Positions 24,563 to 37,694 of a DNA stretch of 64,000 bases are shown here, one piece after another. Numbering within the stretch: position 1 is the stretch's first letter; each line of letters opens with the position of its first letter. Both the position numbers and the translations under genes were made by a program. The notes under the pieces were generated by a model that did no database searches, was not told where the DNA came from, and was given only the letters and a program-made list of their open reading frames with translations. Origin of the DNA: Poecilobothrus nobilitatus (lineage: Eukaryota; Arthropoda; Insecta; Diptera; Dolichopodidae); NCBI GenBank assembly GCA_947095535.1, contig OX352773.1:210758093-210822092 (forward strand), read 5' to 3'.

Positions 24563-24945
24563 TTACGCTGATATTTTGATGGTACCGCAAGAAATGTTAC
24601 ATTTAGTCAATTCTTGATAGATTGTTCGGCGCCAAATGTTGTTAGGGTGACTGCATCTTGTTGTTCCTTGAGGATTCCAGTTTAAGGCTGTTAGCGCTAT
24701 GCTTGTGTTTTTATTGATTATCGGTTCGTCATTGGTTAGTACCCATAGATCTTCATTCAATATTGTGATTGGCCAAAATATGTGGCAAATCATTCTGAAA
24801 CACTTATTAATGAAAACTTGCAGCTTATGGTTTAAATTGTTAATTGTAAGCCAAGTGGCATTGTCATATGTCAGAACTGTTTTTCAGAACGCCTGTTCGA
24901 AATACTTTTAATTTCTTTACTTTGGATAATAGTTTAAAGGTCCAG
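24563..24945 (-). pseudogene. Non-LTR retrotransposon ORF2 C-terminal remnant
   Basis: On the minus strand the reading contains LTYDNATWLTINNLNHKLQV, FINKCFRMICHIFWPITI, NEDLWVLTNDEPI, LNWNPQG and IWRRTI. These correspond in order to the segment after the reverse-transcriptase domain found in many animal non-LTR elements: LQVFINKCLR, IFWPN, NEELW, WNPQGKR, TWRR. The conserved stretch between the NEDLW block and WNPQG (usually around RRKWRWIGH) is shortened. A frameshift near 24865 breaks it from an upstream KVKKLKVFRTGVLKN segment. The clade is probably RTE- or CR1-like; it cannot be settled from this fragment. Confidence 0.72.
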
Positions 24946-25332
24946 CTTAAAGGATTACAAAAATCTGGTAAATGTTCAATATAAAATTCAGACCAAAATC
25001 TAAATCAACAAAGAGCTATGCATTTTGTGTTTATTTCTAGAAAATTATTGTTTGAAAACAAAATCCAATGGACCTATTTAAACTTGAATATATAGTTATT
25101 TAATAAAATATTTTTATTTGTAATCCAAATTTAATTATTCAAAAAATTGTCAAAAAAATATTTAGTCAATTTTAAAAACCAATAATTTGATTCTCAGAAA
25201 ATTGTTCTATTGAATTAAAAATGAAACAGAAGTATCCTTTTTTTTGCATTTTCATTCCGAAACATTTGATAAAATTTAAATAACAAAGTTTTGATGTTTT
25301 TGAAAACCAATTTGATATATTTGATAAAACCA

Positions 25333-25540
25333 TTTTTTTTTTTTTTACGAGGGACGGTGAAAAACATCAAAAGTCACTCAAAGGAACTGCACGAGGTTTC
25401 TCTGAGTATTGTGTAGGACTCTAACCAATCAAAACCTCCCCCTTTAAAATCAAACTTTAGTTCTTTAATACATAATAATATAATGTATAGCTTCGTTTTG
25501 GGTTAAAGGATGAGAAAATTAGCTATATGAATACTACTTT
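25333..25540 (-). mobile_element. 5'-truncated Jockey-like retrotransposon tail (J3)
   Basis: Poly(T) at 25333-25346 is followed by diverged equivalents of the J1/J5 3'-UTR: CATCAAAAGTCACTC, AGTATTGTGTAGGACTCTAA, CCTCCCCCTTTAAAA and TATAATGTATAG. Minus-strand orientation; no coding part. Confidence 0.6.
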
Positions 25541-27486
25541 ATGGTTAACTAACTAAGATTATCTAAGAATGATTTTTTATAATTTTTTTTTTCATATGTG
25601 AGGATTTTTTTTTTTCGAAATATACGTTAATATCTAAGTTTTGTTTGATATTTGAATATATCGATTTGACTAAATCTAAAATTACTTTTTATTTAAAATA
25701 AAATATTTTTTATTTCAAAATAACAACAAATTTTCAATAGAGTTTTGACTATTAAAATTAAATCTAACTAATTTATTTTACTAATATTTGTTTATGCCCT
25801 ACTAAAATTTAATTTCAAATAGTGAATCAAAATTCGATAATTTTATCAGTTTATAATTAATCTAAAAAATTCTTTTATTATGTATAGTACACAAATGTAT
25901 ATTTAAAAGTAAAAATCCTTGACTCAAATTTAAATAAAGATTTTAAACTCAAAACAAAAAATCAATTCAAAATGTCTAGAGTAATTTAAAATTTTAAGAT
26001 TGAATGAAGAGCAAACAATCTATCAAAATGTAGGATAAAATGTTTTTAGTTTTTAATTTAAAAAAAAAAAAAAAAGTTTTTTATATTATTGAAAATCAAC
26101 TTCAGAAATTCCAATTTTTCTTTTTTTTTCTTTTTTCTTTAATAGTATTTCTTTTTATTTTCTTCGCATACACAATATAAGTTTAAGTGTCACTTTAAAT
26201 AGATTTACTGTACTAAAAAAAAAAAAAAAATTTTTTTTGTACTCTTCTCTTTTTCTTTCTTTCTTTTCTATAATATGTAGATTGATTTATTATGTCCTTT
26301 CCTTTCCTTTCCTTTTAAGAATCTTTTTTTTTATTTTATTTTGTTGTCGTCGGCGTTATCATCATTTCGAATAATTACCTACTTTTTTTTTGTTTTTTGT
26401 TTCTTAAATTGAATCATTTTGTCTTTTTTTTTTTTTTTTCTAGTCCATACACACAATCAATCAACCTTGAGCGAATTAAATTAAAATTTAAAAAAAAATT
26501 CTATTGAGTAAAAAACAAAAATCTAGAACAATATAATGTAAAAAAAACAAAAAAAAAAAAAAAAGAGAAAGTATGATGCATGTAAAAGTGAAAAATGTAA
26601 ATTGGAAGTAAAAAAGGATAATAATAAAATAACTTAAAAATAGATCCAATGTCATCTTAATATGGTTTTTGTATATATATATCTAATCTTACTGTTTATT
26701 ATTGTATTTAATATAGATAAAATTAAAACTAGAACTAACTTAAAAAAAAACCAAGAAAACTTAAATAAAAATAGATTTATTTTAATTTTTTCTTTTATTC
26801 TTACAGATACATTTTTTATAATTTTGTTTTTTTTAAGATAACTTTGATTTAGGATAACAACATACCATTCATTTCAATTTGATGTCAATTGTTTTTGTCA
26901 GATGGAAAATTTTACAAAAAAAAACAAAAAATTAAAAAATTAAAATTGGGAAAATAAAGAAAATATCTTATTCTCTTTTAAAAATTTTTATTTTTCTCTT
27001 TAATTGTAGTTGTTGATACTTTGATCTTTTGATTTGAAGAAAAAAACATTTTATATAAGAAATTATATACTGAATTGAAAGAAAATTTGTTTGTTTTTTT
27101 TTTTTTTTTTTTGTTTAATCCTGTTGGATAAAGTAACTACTGAAAAGTTTTATTTATTATTTACTTTTTGTTTGGTTTTTTTGTTTTTTTGATTTCATTA
27201 TTATTTTGGTTTAACCTTGAGATCCTATAAAATTTTAGTTTTTTATATAAAATATTCTCCTCTCCGTTCTCCTCTCCGTTCTTTTGTCAATATTATTTTA
27301 TTTTAAGAATAAATTTTTTTCTATATTTTATTGTTATATTTAACTTTAATAATAAAACGTAATCTAATATTAACAATGATTGAGCAAATTTTTTGTCTAT
27401 TTAAGTCTTCGTTTAATAAAATCTTTTATAAACTTTTACTTTTAATAAAATCATTCAGAAAAAAAAAAATTATAATATTGATTGGT
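25541..27486. other. A+T-rich non-coding sequence
   Basis: Contains many poly(A)/poly(T) runs (26060, 26217, 26428, 26550, 27094) and a CCTTT pentanucleotide repeat at about 26297-26315. No gene is seen. Confidence 0.55.
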
Positions 27487-28215
27487 GACATGTCAGAAGT
27501 TTCATGGTAAGAAGTTCGATTGGGACTTTTGACACATTTCAATGAATCAGAAGTCCCACGGGAAGGATTTTTCTCTCAGTGTTAAGAACAGAATTCATAA
27601 TGGGACTTCTAGCCTTTTTTTAATGGAACTTTTGTCTACATTAAAAGTGAGTCAAAATTCCCATTAAAATAGAAAATAATTTTTGCAAACAAAAATCAAA
27701 ATTTTTCATATGAACACACACTATATATATGTAGGTACATATAGGTATATATAAATATTCTAAAAAAGGAATATAACCCTGATTTTGCAATCAACTCTAA
27801 AATTCCTCCTAATTCATATATAGATACATATTCTGGAAAAAAACGAAAATCCTGATTGAAATTCCGATAGTATATGTGAAATTCTGAATTAGGAGATATT
27901 TTAGAATTAGCTACAAAATCAGGGTTATACACTTTTTCCAGAATGTATATAAAAAATTTTAATTTTAAATTTTCTCCTAACTTAAAACCCAGATATACAT
28001 ATATATATGTAAGTATATATATTTATGGAAAAAGCGTATAAAAGATAAAAATATCAATTTTTTTTTTTTTAAATTTTTTTTATTTTAACTATTGGGACTT
28101 CTGACCGATTGAAGTGAGTCAAAAGTTCATTGGGAGAAGATTTTTTTTTTTTAGGAACTTTTGTCTTACAGTGGTAAATCAGAATTCAGAATGACCATGG
28201 GACTTTTGTCATGTC
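27487..28215. mobile_element. TIR element, interrupted by a nested MITE
   Basis: The ends 27487-27507 and 28195-28215 are inverted repeats matching at 17 of 21 positions (GACATG...CATGG). Internal arms repeat a TGGGACTTTTGAC / GTCAAAAGTCCCA motif several times in both orientations (27520, 27547, 27608, 27647, 28092, 28125, 28196). The interior is split by a separate palindromic element at 27757-27945. No coding sequence; family not recognised. Confidence 0.6.
27757..27945. mobile_element. Palindromic MITE nested in a larger element
   Basis: Arms of about 60 bp (27757-27816 and 27878-27945) are imperfect inverted repeats. Both read outward-in as TATAACCCTGATTTTG, then TCTAAAAT, then CTCCTAATTC. 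The loop is about 60 bp. The minus-strand reading frame at 27696-27932 is only the translation of this palindrome. Confidence 0.7.
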
Positions 28216-28220
28216 TCCAT

Positions 28221-29113
28221 ATCGATTCCATAATTTATCAAAGTAAAAGGGATTTCAAAATAAAATGATTTTTTTATAAAATTTTTTATATCATTCAAAA
28301 CTTTTTAAATGGAATACAACTAACTACCTATTAGTACTATACATTGAGCAGAATTATATAGAATTCTAAGTCAAATATATTTTTTGTAAATTAAAATATT
28401 TTGGATTATCAAAAAACTTCCTTAGTTTTTTGTCTTATCATTGGATTCTTATAAAAACCATTCAAAAACTTTTGTTGTTATGTAAAAAAAATTTATATTA
28501 AATAATAAAGAATCACATTTTATTATGATTTTCTTTTGATATTTTCATTTTTTATAATTCATATGCCTATAATATTTAAAATCATTAATCATTTTTAAAA
28601 TTTTATTACGAAAAATAAAATTTTATAAATAAAATTCTTTAAGGATCTTTAAAACAAATTTAACAATATTATAAAACATTCTTTAAATATTTTACACTAA
28701 ATGTTATTTGAAAGTCAAAGTTGAAACAATAAAAAATAAAATAAATATTTACAATCATCTTAAAGAATAGTTAATAAAATGAAATTTATTATATACATAA
28801 ATAGTTATACATAATATATATATTTTATAAGAAATGGAATTCTTTATTGTTGCAGATAAATATTCTATTACCATAAAATCTATATAGTATAATATTTATA
28901 TATATATATATACATGCAATTCTAATTAATAAATAACGCCTTCTTATTTATACAAATTAAATACATAAAAAATGAAATAAAAATTCCTAGAGAATTAAAA
29001 TCTATATACAATACAGTTTAATTCACTTTATTTTCATTTATTATTCTATATAAGGACACATTGCTTTTGTTTATATTTCTGAAATGTTATTATGATTATT
29101 TTTCATCTTCTAT
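28221..29113. other. A+T-rich non-coding sequence
   Basis: No gene or repeat recognised. Confidence 0.5.
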
Positions 29114-29114
29114 A

Positions 29115-29416
29115 CACAGGATGATTCTTTAATTATTACTTTCACATATACCAACCAGTATGGAATAATGTGGAGACAAAACTTTTGTATGGAGCTATAA
29201 TGTGAGCCCAATAGTTTCGGAGCTTCGGAGGACCTTAAAGGAGATTTAATGCAAATTCTTTTGTTTTGATTAAAATACCTATAACTTCTGTTACGAACAA
29301 GTTTATAGCATTGTGGAAAATGTCCCACAATATAGCTCCCATACAAAAGTTTTGTCTCCACATTATTCCCTACAGGGTGGTATATGTGAAGCCACTCATT
29401 AACGAATCACCCTGTA
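29115..29416. mobile_element. Long-arm palindromic MITE (about 300 bp)
   Basis: The two ends are inverted copies of each other over about 90 bp: CAGGATGATTC (29117) against CAGGGTGATTC inverted at 29404-29414, and TTCACATATACCA (29141) against its inverse at 29380s. The match is almost perfect over AATAATGTGGAGACAAAACT (29164) and TTTTGTATGG, inverse at 29342-29371. TA repeats flank both ends. The centre (about 29210-29320) is unique. With no coding sequence and a TA flank, a non-autonomous Tc1/mariner-type origin is plausible but unproven. Confidence 0.8.
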
Positions 29417-29419
29417 TAT

Positions 29420-32400
29420 GTATGTATATGGCAATAGTCCCTAACTGACATAAAATATTTTTAGATAAAAAAAACTCTGTTTAATTCAAATGGGGTCGAT
29501 TAATTTTGTTGTCTTATATAAAAATTTATATAGTCATCCTTATTAAGTACAAAAAAAATTAGAAGATATCATATATTTTTTTTATAAAAAAAAAAGGGGT
29601 TATAATAGTAAAAGTTGTAAAAAGGAAAAGGATACTGACTAGCGCTTCACTTATAAAATATGCAGGCTTAGATTCTAAGATAACTTAAAGTAGGTTATAA
29701 AAAGGATACTCTTACAAAATATATAACTTCGTCTATAGAATAGGTTACAAATATAGGATCTCTTAGAAATGGAACCATATGAACTATTAAGAGTTTTTGC
29801 ATATTATAAGAGCAATATGACCCACGCCATCTGGTATTAAATATTTTGGTTTTAAAAGAAATCTTTAATTTTTTTAAATATTAAAGAATATTAAATTAAT
29901 TTTAAACATTTTTTATATTACCTTTTTGTTTTTTTTATCTTTAAATTCATATGTTTATTTCCTAAATGAATTTGAAAATATAATGTATGTATGTAATATT
30001 AATTTTATTGTATACGTACATCATAAAATAAAATAATAGGTAAATTTGACAAAAAAAAAAAGAATTTCTTTTAATAAATATTTTATATTCTTTAAGTTAA
30101 TCTATATACGAAGATACAATAAAATATTTATAGATATAAAGATTATAAGAAATAAATTATTTTATTCTTATTATGTACCTAATATTTTTTAAAAATAAAT
30201 AAATGTATTTATAGTTTTATAAAAATCCAACCCTTATATAATATAATTAAATATAAAAAACAATTTAATAGCATTTTAATTTTGCTACTGCTTATGATAT
30301 TTGAATTTAAAACCTCTAATATTTCTTTAGTACTAAATGTATATTGTTATAATATGCAAATTATTCTACATAAATTCATTTGAAATAACATTATTCGCTG
30401 AATAAAACAATGTAGCAACACTAACAGAATAATTTCATCACAAAATTTTGAAATTAAAAAATCAGGTTTCAATTTAATTATTTAAATTTTCACATTTGAC
30501 AGAATAATTATTTTATATTTAATTTACTTCACTCAAGGATCCTATATAAATAAAATTCATCTTTGAAAATGTTAATATACCGATAAAAGGACCTTTTTTC
30601 AATTCCCTACATGTTCATTTTGATTGATATTGTCATTGGGTCGCATCTTGATTGATCAATGACACAATTCGGACAAGTATCCTTATATATATTTCTTAAT
30701 ACATTAATACTATTTACGAAATATTCGAATATACCAAATTCTGTTGTCAAAAATAAACCAAAAATAAACTTTTGTTCGTTTTATATATCAAAAAGGATAT
30801 CATTCTTTTCATAGTTGTTGTAACCTAATATTAATCAATTTAATTTCAATACAAATCAGTGTAACATGTTTTCAATCAATCTGAAATGAAAAAAAAACAA
30901 CAAGAATAGGAAAATATTAACTAATACTAAGAACCAAAAAAAAAAAAAAAAATCCAAAAATAGAACAAGGAAGAAAAATATTTTTTCTTTTTTTTTTTTT
31001 TTTCAATTTTCTCTCTGAGTTTTTCTTTATTTTAAAAAAGTATTTGCTCATATGACATAATAATTACAAGATAAATGACATGATATAAATTAAATTGTAT
31101 GTGTGGTATTATCAATTTTTATCTCATTGATTAAATATAACCCATTTACCTACTCTATTCTATATTTTAGCTAAATTAAAGAAAACGAAAAAAAAAAAGA
31201 AAAACTTAAATTTAAAAACAAAAAAAAGTTCAATATTTTTATTTACACCTAAATAGAAAATTACAAATACATAGAAATACCAAATAAACATGACAAAAAA
31301 AAGTGACACATATGTATATATATATATATATATATGTATTTTAAATATTATTTTAACCTATATTTACCGTTATATTTATTATATTATATACTTAAATATA
31401 AAGTTACGGAAATATAAATTTGAATAGTTAAAAAAAAAATTCTAAAAGGACTCTTTTTCTCAAATTTAAATTTAAGATGAAAAACTTATATTGCTTTATT
31501 ATTATATATATAAATTATATTATATTTAATTATATATTATATTATAAATAAGTATTCAAAGAAAAAGTTTCAAAAATTTCAGTTCTTCTAAAGTTTATTT
31601 ACCGTCAAAAAAAGCTTATATCGTTATATCGATTAATTTTTTGTTTTTAATTTTTGTGCAGTGTTTAGATTGGTGTCAGTAAAATTCGTTCCGAAAAAAA
31701 AAAGAATATTTTTAAATATAACATGTAAATTTTTGTAATACATATCCTTGTCTTCAGTCAGTTCTTTGTGTAAAGCTATAGTGTTGCCATATCTTTTATT
31801 TTTAAATCATTCAATCGTTAATTTTCAATCCATTAATTTTAATTATCTCCAATTTTCTGGCAATTTCTTTTTAAACCTTTTTTTCTAAAAACAAAATGGC
31901 TTCTGCGAATAAACTAAGAATAAGAACAACGAACTAAGAAGCGATTTTGAGTATTTTTAAAAATGTATATAAATAGTATATTTTGAGTCATTTTTTGCAA
32001 CTTCATTTTCTATAAATCGAAAAAATAACTATAAAAAATTTAAAAATTTTCTTTTGTATCAAATTACAGACTTTTACTGTACATTAAAGTACATTTAAAA
32101 TACAAAACAAGAATTTTCTTTTCATTTTTATTTATAGAAAATTTCTATCAATGATATTTTGTTTTATTTTTTTTTCCATCATCAATTTACATTAAGAGAA
32201 ATGAACGTTTGAATAAATGTTCGAAAAAAAAAATCTTTTAAAATTCTGTAACAGCTTATTGCATTTTTTTTTTTTTCTTATTTTTTTTTTTTATATTTTC
32301 TTTTCACTTTTTTTTTCTAAGTAAAAAACCATACATCATTAGATTCTGATGAAAGAGAATGAGATATAAACAACAAAAAAAAACAAAAACACCTAACTTT

Positions 32401-33384
32401 TTTTGAATACCATCAGGATTTCAGAGTCTGCAATAAAGTCTAGAAAATGCCTTAAGGTTTTTTTTGAAGTTTTAGAAAAAAGAAAAAAGTTTTTTTTTTT
32501 TGTATTTTATATACATTTCATTGATAATTTGAGTCCATTTCTTTCTATTTTTGTATTTCTTCATAAAAATATAATAAATAAAAAATATATTATATTTCTC
32601 TTCTTATCACTTTATTTTTAATATCCTTACATTTTATCCTGTTGAGAAGAAGAAATAAAGAAAAATAATTTCTATAAAAAAGTTTCAACATTTTACTCTT
32701 TCTTTTTTATTAGTACTTTTTATATCGAATTTTTTAAATGTCTAGATTTTGTTTTCCATCTATACGAGATTTAGGTTTTGAAAAATTTCTAAATCATTAC
32801 ATATGAAAATATGTTAAAGAACAATTTACAAGGTTTGTATTGCTAAAAGGATATTAGTAATAAATGAAGAAATATTTTTAGTCTTACAATACTTATTAAC
32901 TGCAAATCGTAGATGGATATGATTATCTTGAAGATAAAAGGTTCATATATGCCTTTTTCTCTGTCACTGCCCAAAAATATAACAATTTCAAAATAAAGCA
33001 ATCGTATATCAAACAAAATTACATAATTTTTGTGAACGAAATTCTACACAGAACGAAATTCTGCACAAAAAAAATCGGAACAGCTACAATGAGTTGAGTT
33101 TTTTCCTTTAATTATAAAAATATAAAACATATCCTGTTTTATTGGATTAAACAAACATATCGGATTGTGATACTTGTACAAAATCTTAAAATGTAATACT
33201 CTAACCAAAGCTTTTAAATTAAACCCAATTAACTTTAGTTTTTTTTTTTTTTTATAAATTTCAATTGATAAATTCTAATTTTCCTGCTTTATATTTTTGA
33301 TCACATCAGCTCATGTTCAGAAAATTCTTTAAATGATATTCATATGAAAATTTAACGCCGAATATTGACATTGAATTTTTATTG
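29420..33384. other. About 4 kb of A+T-rich non-coding sequence
   Basis: Has poly(A)/poly(T) runs, a (TA)n at 31315-31334 and low-complexity stretches. No gene or recognisable repeat is seen. Confidence 0.5.
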
Positions 33385-33590
33385 ACCTTATAGCCTATTT
33401 TACAACAATAAGTTCTGCAAATCTAGTTGATTCGGCGTACTGGAGTCAAATGACTGTCATATAACTCCGAAATTTATATAAATATACCTCCGTACTTAAA
33501 ACAGATTATAACCTGAAAACAGTTTATAACGAGTATCCTAGAATACAGTTCACACAGTCAACTCTACAACTTCTACGTTGTTTTATCTTG
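33385..33590 (+). mobile_element. Helitron/DINE-like repeat, 3'-end fragment
   Basis: Right-hand part of the element seen at 4571-5325. ACTGTCATATAACTCC (33446) matches GCTGTCATACAACTCC (5146). GAGTATCCTAGA (33529) followed by the eroded hairpin AGTTCAC/ACA/GTCAACT (33549-33565) matches the terminal hairpin region at 5270-5299. The 5' portion is absent or unrecognisable. Confidence 0.5.
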
Positions 33591-35061
33591 TATTGATTAG
33601 TATCTATAGTATTTACTAACTTTAAAAAAGTTCATAGAAGTACTTCCAAAACTTACATATATAAAAATAAATAAATGTTTACGTATTTTTATATGTATTT
33701 GTTTATATATTATGTTTTTTTTTTAATGTTTTTATTTTCTTTTAAATGTTTTTTGGGTAAATATTTTACGTTCTATTTATTTTCATGTTCTATAACATCA
33801 ATGAGATTTATTTAAGTTTTATAATTTTTAAATTTATTTTAAATTGAAAATTATACTATTATACACAAAAATATAAAAAGATATATTTAGAATTTTAAAA
33901 TTGATTTAAAATCATAAAACAAAACTTAAATTCATATAAAAATGTGTTATATAAAGTTTGAAACCTTTTTAAAATAAAATAGATCATTTAAATTTGGTAA
34001 AATTATTGATTTTTATTTTAAATTTAAATATAAATATTATTTAAATAATTGAATAAAAGTTTTTGGTTATTTAAGAAACCGTAAATTTTTAAAGTTCAAA
34101 TAGTAATATCATTTTTTTTTTAAATATTCTCCTATAAATATGCAATATTTTCTTATGCATTTTTTTTTTAATGTTCGTTAAGTTTGGCTTTTTGGAAAGT
34201 TTTTATTATTTATGAAATTATGACATTAGTTTTGATAATTACAAAATAAATTGATTGATATTCTCTTATGTTGGTTAAGATTAAGTACCTGAAATTTATA
34301 TGGCTTATATGGCTTATAATGGCTTTTTATGTAAGTAACTTGTTGTTCAAGTTTTAATAATTTTTTTTTTTCAATATAATCAATATATTGGATTTCGATT
34401 TGCATTATCATATACAATTCTAATTAAGTTTTAAATGACTTAGGTGAAATTTTAAAATATACGTTAAAATCATTCATCATCCACAATATTTGAAGAATAT
34501 TAACCACTATATTAACTACTATAACAGAGAATCAAAATACATATAATCCGGAGCCTCGATTCCAAGTGGTAAGCACACTTATAAAAATTGATACAAACAT
34601 TTTTAATAGAAAGAAAAAACTGAAAGAATAATTACTGATAAAATATTCTTTCAACCAAATAATAAAAAAAAATATATAAAATATAACTAGAGAAATTAGT
34701 AAAAGTAACTAACCTATACAGGAGTAATGAAAACATGCCGACGATTTAATAATATAATACATATGTAATATTATCAATTTATTAATATAATGCAAAAATT
34801 TCTCTCATTGATTCAAAAAATTTAAAACATAATACAAAAATAATATTTTATTGTGACATATCCTTTTTTGAATTTCTATCTACATAGTATAAATCATTCT
34901 TAAGTGAATGAAATAATAATTGCCTTTATTAATAGGTACACATAATACCTAAAACAAAAAAAAACTATTTTACAAGATTTAGTTTTGTTATTTTCAGTAT
35001 TTAATTTATTAAATATTAATTTTAAATGTATTTCATAGTGAAATTTAAAAATTCATTAAAA
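33591..35061. other. A+T-rich non-coding sequence
   Basis: No gene or repeat recognised. The minus-strand frame at 34226-34417 is low-complexity. Confidence 0.5.
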
Positions 35062-35250
35062 CCCTATACATTTTTTTTTTTTTAGTGCATTTCTCTGCCA
35101 CATAAATGTGAACAGGAAATTACACAGCCTTTCCTTTTCAGACGTGGCTGTAAATGTCGTAAGGGGGAATAACTCTTACGACGTGTGTGTGTGTGTGTGT
35201 ATTTTATACGCTCCTACCCACTAGGCCACCGAGGCCCTATAATCCCTATA
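35062..35250 (-). mobile_element. tRNA-derived SINE, copy 2, with target duplication
   Basis: Same family as the SINE at 20.7 kb. On the minus strand it reads GGGCCTCGGTGGCCTAGTGG GTAGGAGCG, with a full A-box (35214-35228). The bases that hold the B-box in copy 1 are missing and a (GT)n run lies at 35183-35200. The body carries TTTACAGCCACGTCTGAA and AGGCTGTGTAATTTCCTGTT, and ends in poly(A) (poly(T) at 35071-35083). CCCTATA lies directly outside both ends (35062-35068 and 35244-35250), a likely target-site duplication. Without its B-box it should no longer be transcribed by pol III. Confidence 0.85.
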
Positions 35251-35976
35251 AATTGCGTACATTTAAATAATTATAAAACTTTTAAAATTGAACATAATAA
35301 ATAATTTTGTGTTTTTTTTTTGTTTTTGTTTTTTTATTTCTATTTTATTTCAATATATTATTCTAGCATTATAACTTATATTAATTATGTAAATTAATGT
35401 ATGTATATTAAATTATCCTAAAAAAAAAATAAAAACTCTTTGTTAAATTATAATATTTAAAATTAATGACAATTTATTAAATCAAAAAATTTTTTTTTTA
35501 TTCATTTATTTAATATTATCTCAAATGAGCTTATAAAAGTTCGTACAGAGTGAATTAAATATTAAAAAAAAAATAGTATAAAAGAATTAATAATCTTAAT
35601 ATTAAGGAATAATAATGTTATCCTTAAAAATTTGAATAATTTAATGGTTTTTAATAATTTAATCAATGTAAAGTTAAATTTCATCTATTGTATTTCTCCT
35701 TCCGCCTTTTCTATCCACCTAAAAGAACCATACAACATCAACTAAGCAATTTATTAATCATTTTTAATGTTGACTATTGAGCTTTAGTTTCTGAAATCAT
35801 TAGTTTGACTAAGTCGTTGATTACTCAAAAATTAAGTCAATACAGTATTTGTACAAAACTATGAAATACAAAAATTTTTATTTGTGCACCATCTATTGTC
35901 TTATACAACAATTATTTTATTTTTATTTTATTATATATAGTAATGATATTAATATTAATTATATCATATTTATAAT
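35251..35976. other. A+T-rich non-coding sequence
   Basis: No gene or repeat recognised. Confidence 0.5.
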
Positions 35977-36190
35977 AATATTTAATCTGTAAATGACAGA
36001 CATTTAAAACCCTTTTACTCAATGATTTACCAACCAACTTCCTTGCAAGTTCGATTCAGTTCTGTTTTTTTGGATTTTTTTTTTATATTTTAAACGATAT
36101 AACTTTTACATATCATAATATCATAATATTTAATCTGTAAATGATAGACATTTAAAATCATTTTACTCAATGATTTACCATCTTAGGCTT
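35977..36190. repeat. Direct duplication, offset 148 bp
   Basis: AATATTTAATCTGTAAATGA followed by AGACATTTAAAA and TTTTACTCAATGATTTACCA occurs at about 35978-36031 and again at 36126-36179, with few mismatches. A local segmental duplication. Confidence 0.8.
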
Positions 36191-37694
36191 CTTATAATAT
36201 ATATATATAATAGGTATATATTGAGTTTCCAATACTCAATAAATCAAGGGTATCTTCTAAAAGAAAAATAATAACCGTGTTTTTACAAAAAATATCATTT
36301 GCAAAGAAATTTTAAATTCATAAAGGCATTAATTATTGAAAATTATTATTTTTACATGTTAAATAAAATCATAAAATCACTATACTGTATATACTGTATT
36401 GTAATTGCTAATTAGAGCACCTCGAATTTCGAAGGGATTCGCCCCCCTACTAGTGTACACTTATTTTTTATTTATTTATATTATAAAAAAAAGCTTACTA
36501 TACTTAGTACTATATAGCTTAGCTAAAAAGAAATTTTTATTTCCATATAAACTCTATATTAAAAAAAAAGCAAAAAGTTTTAGCGAATAAGGGTCAAGGA
36601 ATGCTCAAGAAAACAAAAACTCTTTTATTTTCTGAAAGTTGTACCTACTCAGTTCAAAAGAAAAATTAAATAATATCTATTAGATAGATAGCAATAAGAA
36701 ATCGTCAACATTAAGTACAAAAAAACATAAAAGTTCCAATACCTCGAAAGCAAATTCAAATAGTTTTCTAGTTTCTAGCTCAGAAATCATCTCCTGAAAT
36801 ATTTGCACTCTTATGCGGAACACCTTGTATATTATAAAAAAAATTTATATTATTTTTTATTAACTTATATGATCCAACTCCACACCTTTTATATAAAGGA
36901 AATTCGATATCTTAACTGCTACACCATTGGCTGGATAAATAATATCTATTAATCTGTTACAAAATAGAAATATTACGGAAAAAAAATACATAAATATTGT
37001 GATTAAAAATTTAAAATTAATATAAATTAACATTTATGATAAATGTTAAAGTTCTAGTATTCAAAATAATAAGCATAGTACTAAAATAATTATTCCTTTA
37101 CCAAAATGACGTTTTGACATTTAACAAACTAAGTACTAAAAATTAAGACTAAATTAAAAGGAATAAATAATACAGATATAAAATTTAAATAATTTGCTAT
37201 TATTTAAGTAAAAAATTTTGTCTAGGCAAAGAATAATAAATAAGAACAAAAAACAAAAATTATAAAAAATAGATAATTTTGAAAATAGATTTTTTGTATA
37301 TGTATTGTAAAATTGTGAATTGTAGAAATGTTTTTTTTAAAGTCCTCAAAAAAATTTTCACAATAATTCTTGGAATTTAAATTCCTTTTATTGAAATAAT
37401 ACAAAGAAAGTTAAAATAAATAAAAAAAATGTAAAATTATTCATACTTTGATAATTTTTAAAATTCAAATGATAGTCCTTGAACTTTTTATATTGTCGCA
37501 AATATACAAATTGTGAATATTTGTTTTTTGTTTTCGCATTCATTGGAGTATTTTGCTCTTATTTGCGTAAAAATTCTCAATATTCGTTTTTTTTTTTTGC
37601 ATATTTTTTTCTTATTCATTTAATCCTTTATCATTTTTACCGAAAGCATATAATTATGTATAAGGTAGGTATTGTATTCATACTAAAAATTTGT
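36191..37694. other. A+T-rich non-coding sequence
   Basis: Nothing gene-like. GGAACACCTTGTA at 36820 resembles the end of a TACAAGGTGTTCC-type transposon, but no partner end was found. Confidence 0.45.

Noticed and set aside
31896..31937. Good-context ATG (ACAAAATGGCT) followed by 13 codons
   Set aside because: Stops after 13 codons, no splice donor is in a suitable place, and it does not match the start of FARP/Cdep.
36820..36833. GGAACACCTTGTA, resembling a transposon end
   Set aside because: No partner inverted end or target duplication was found nearby.
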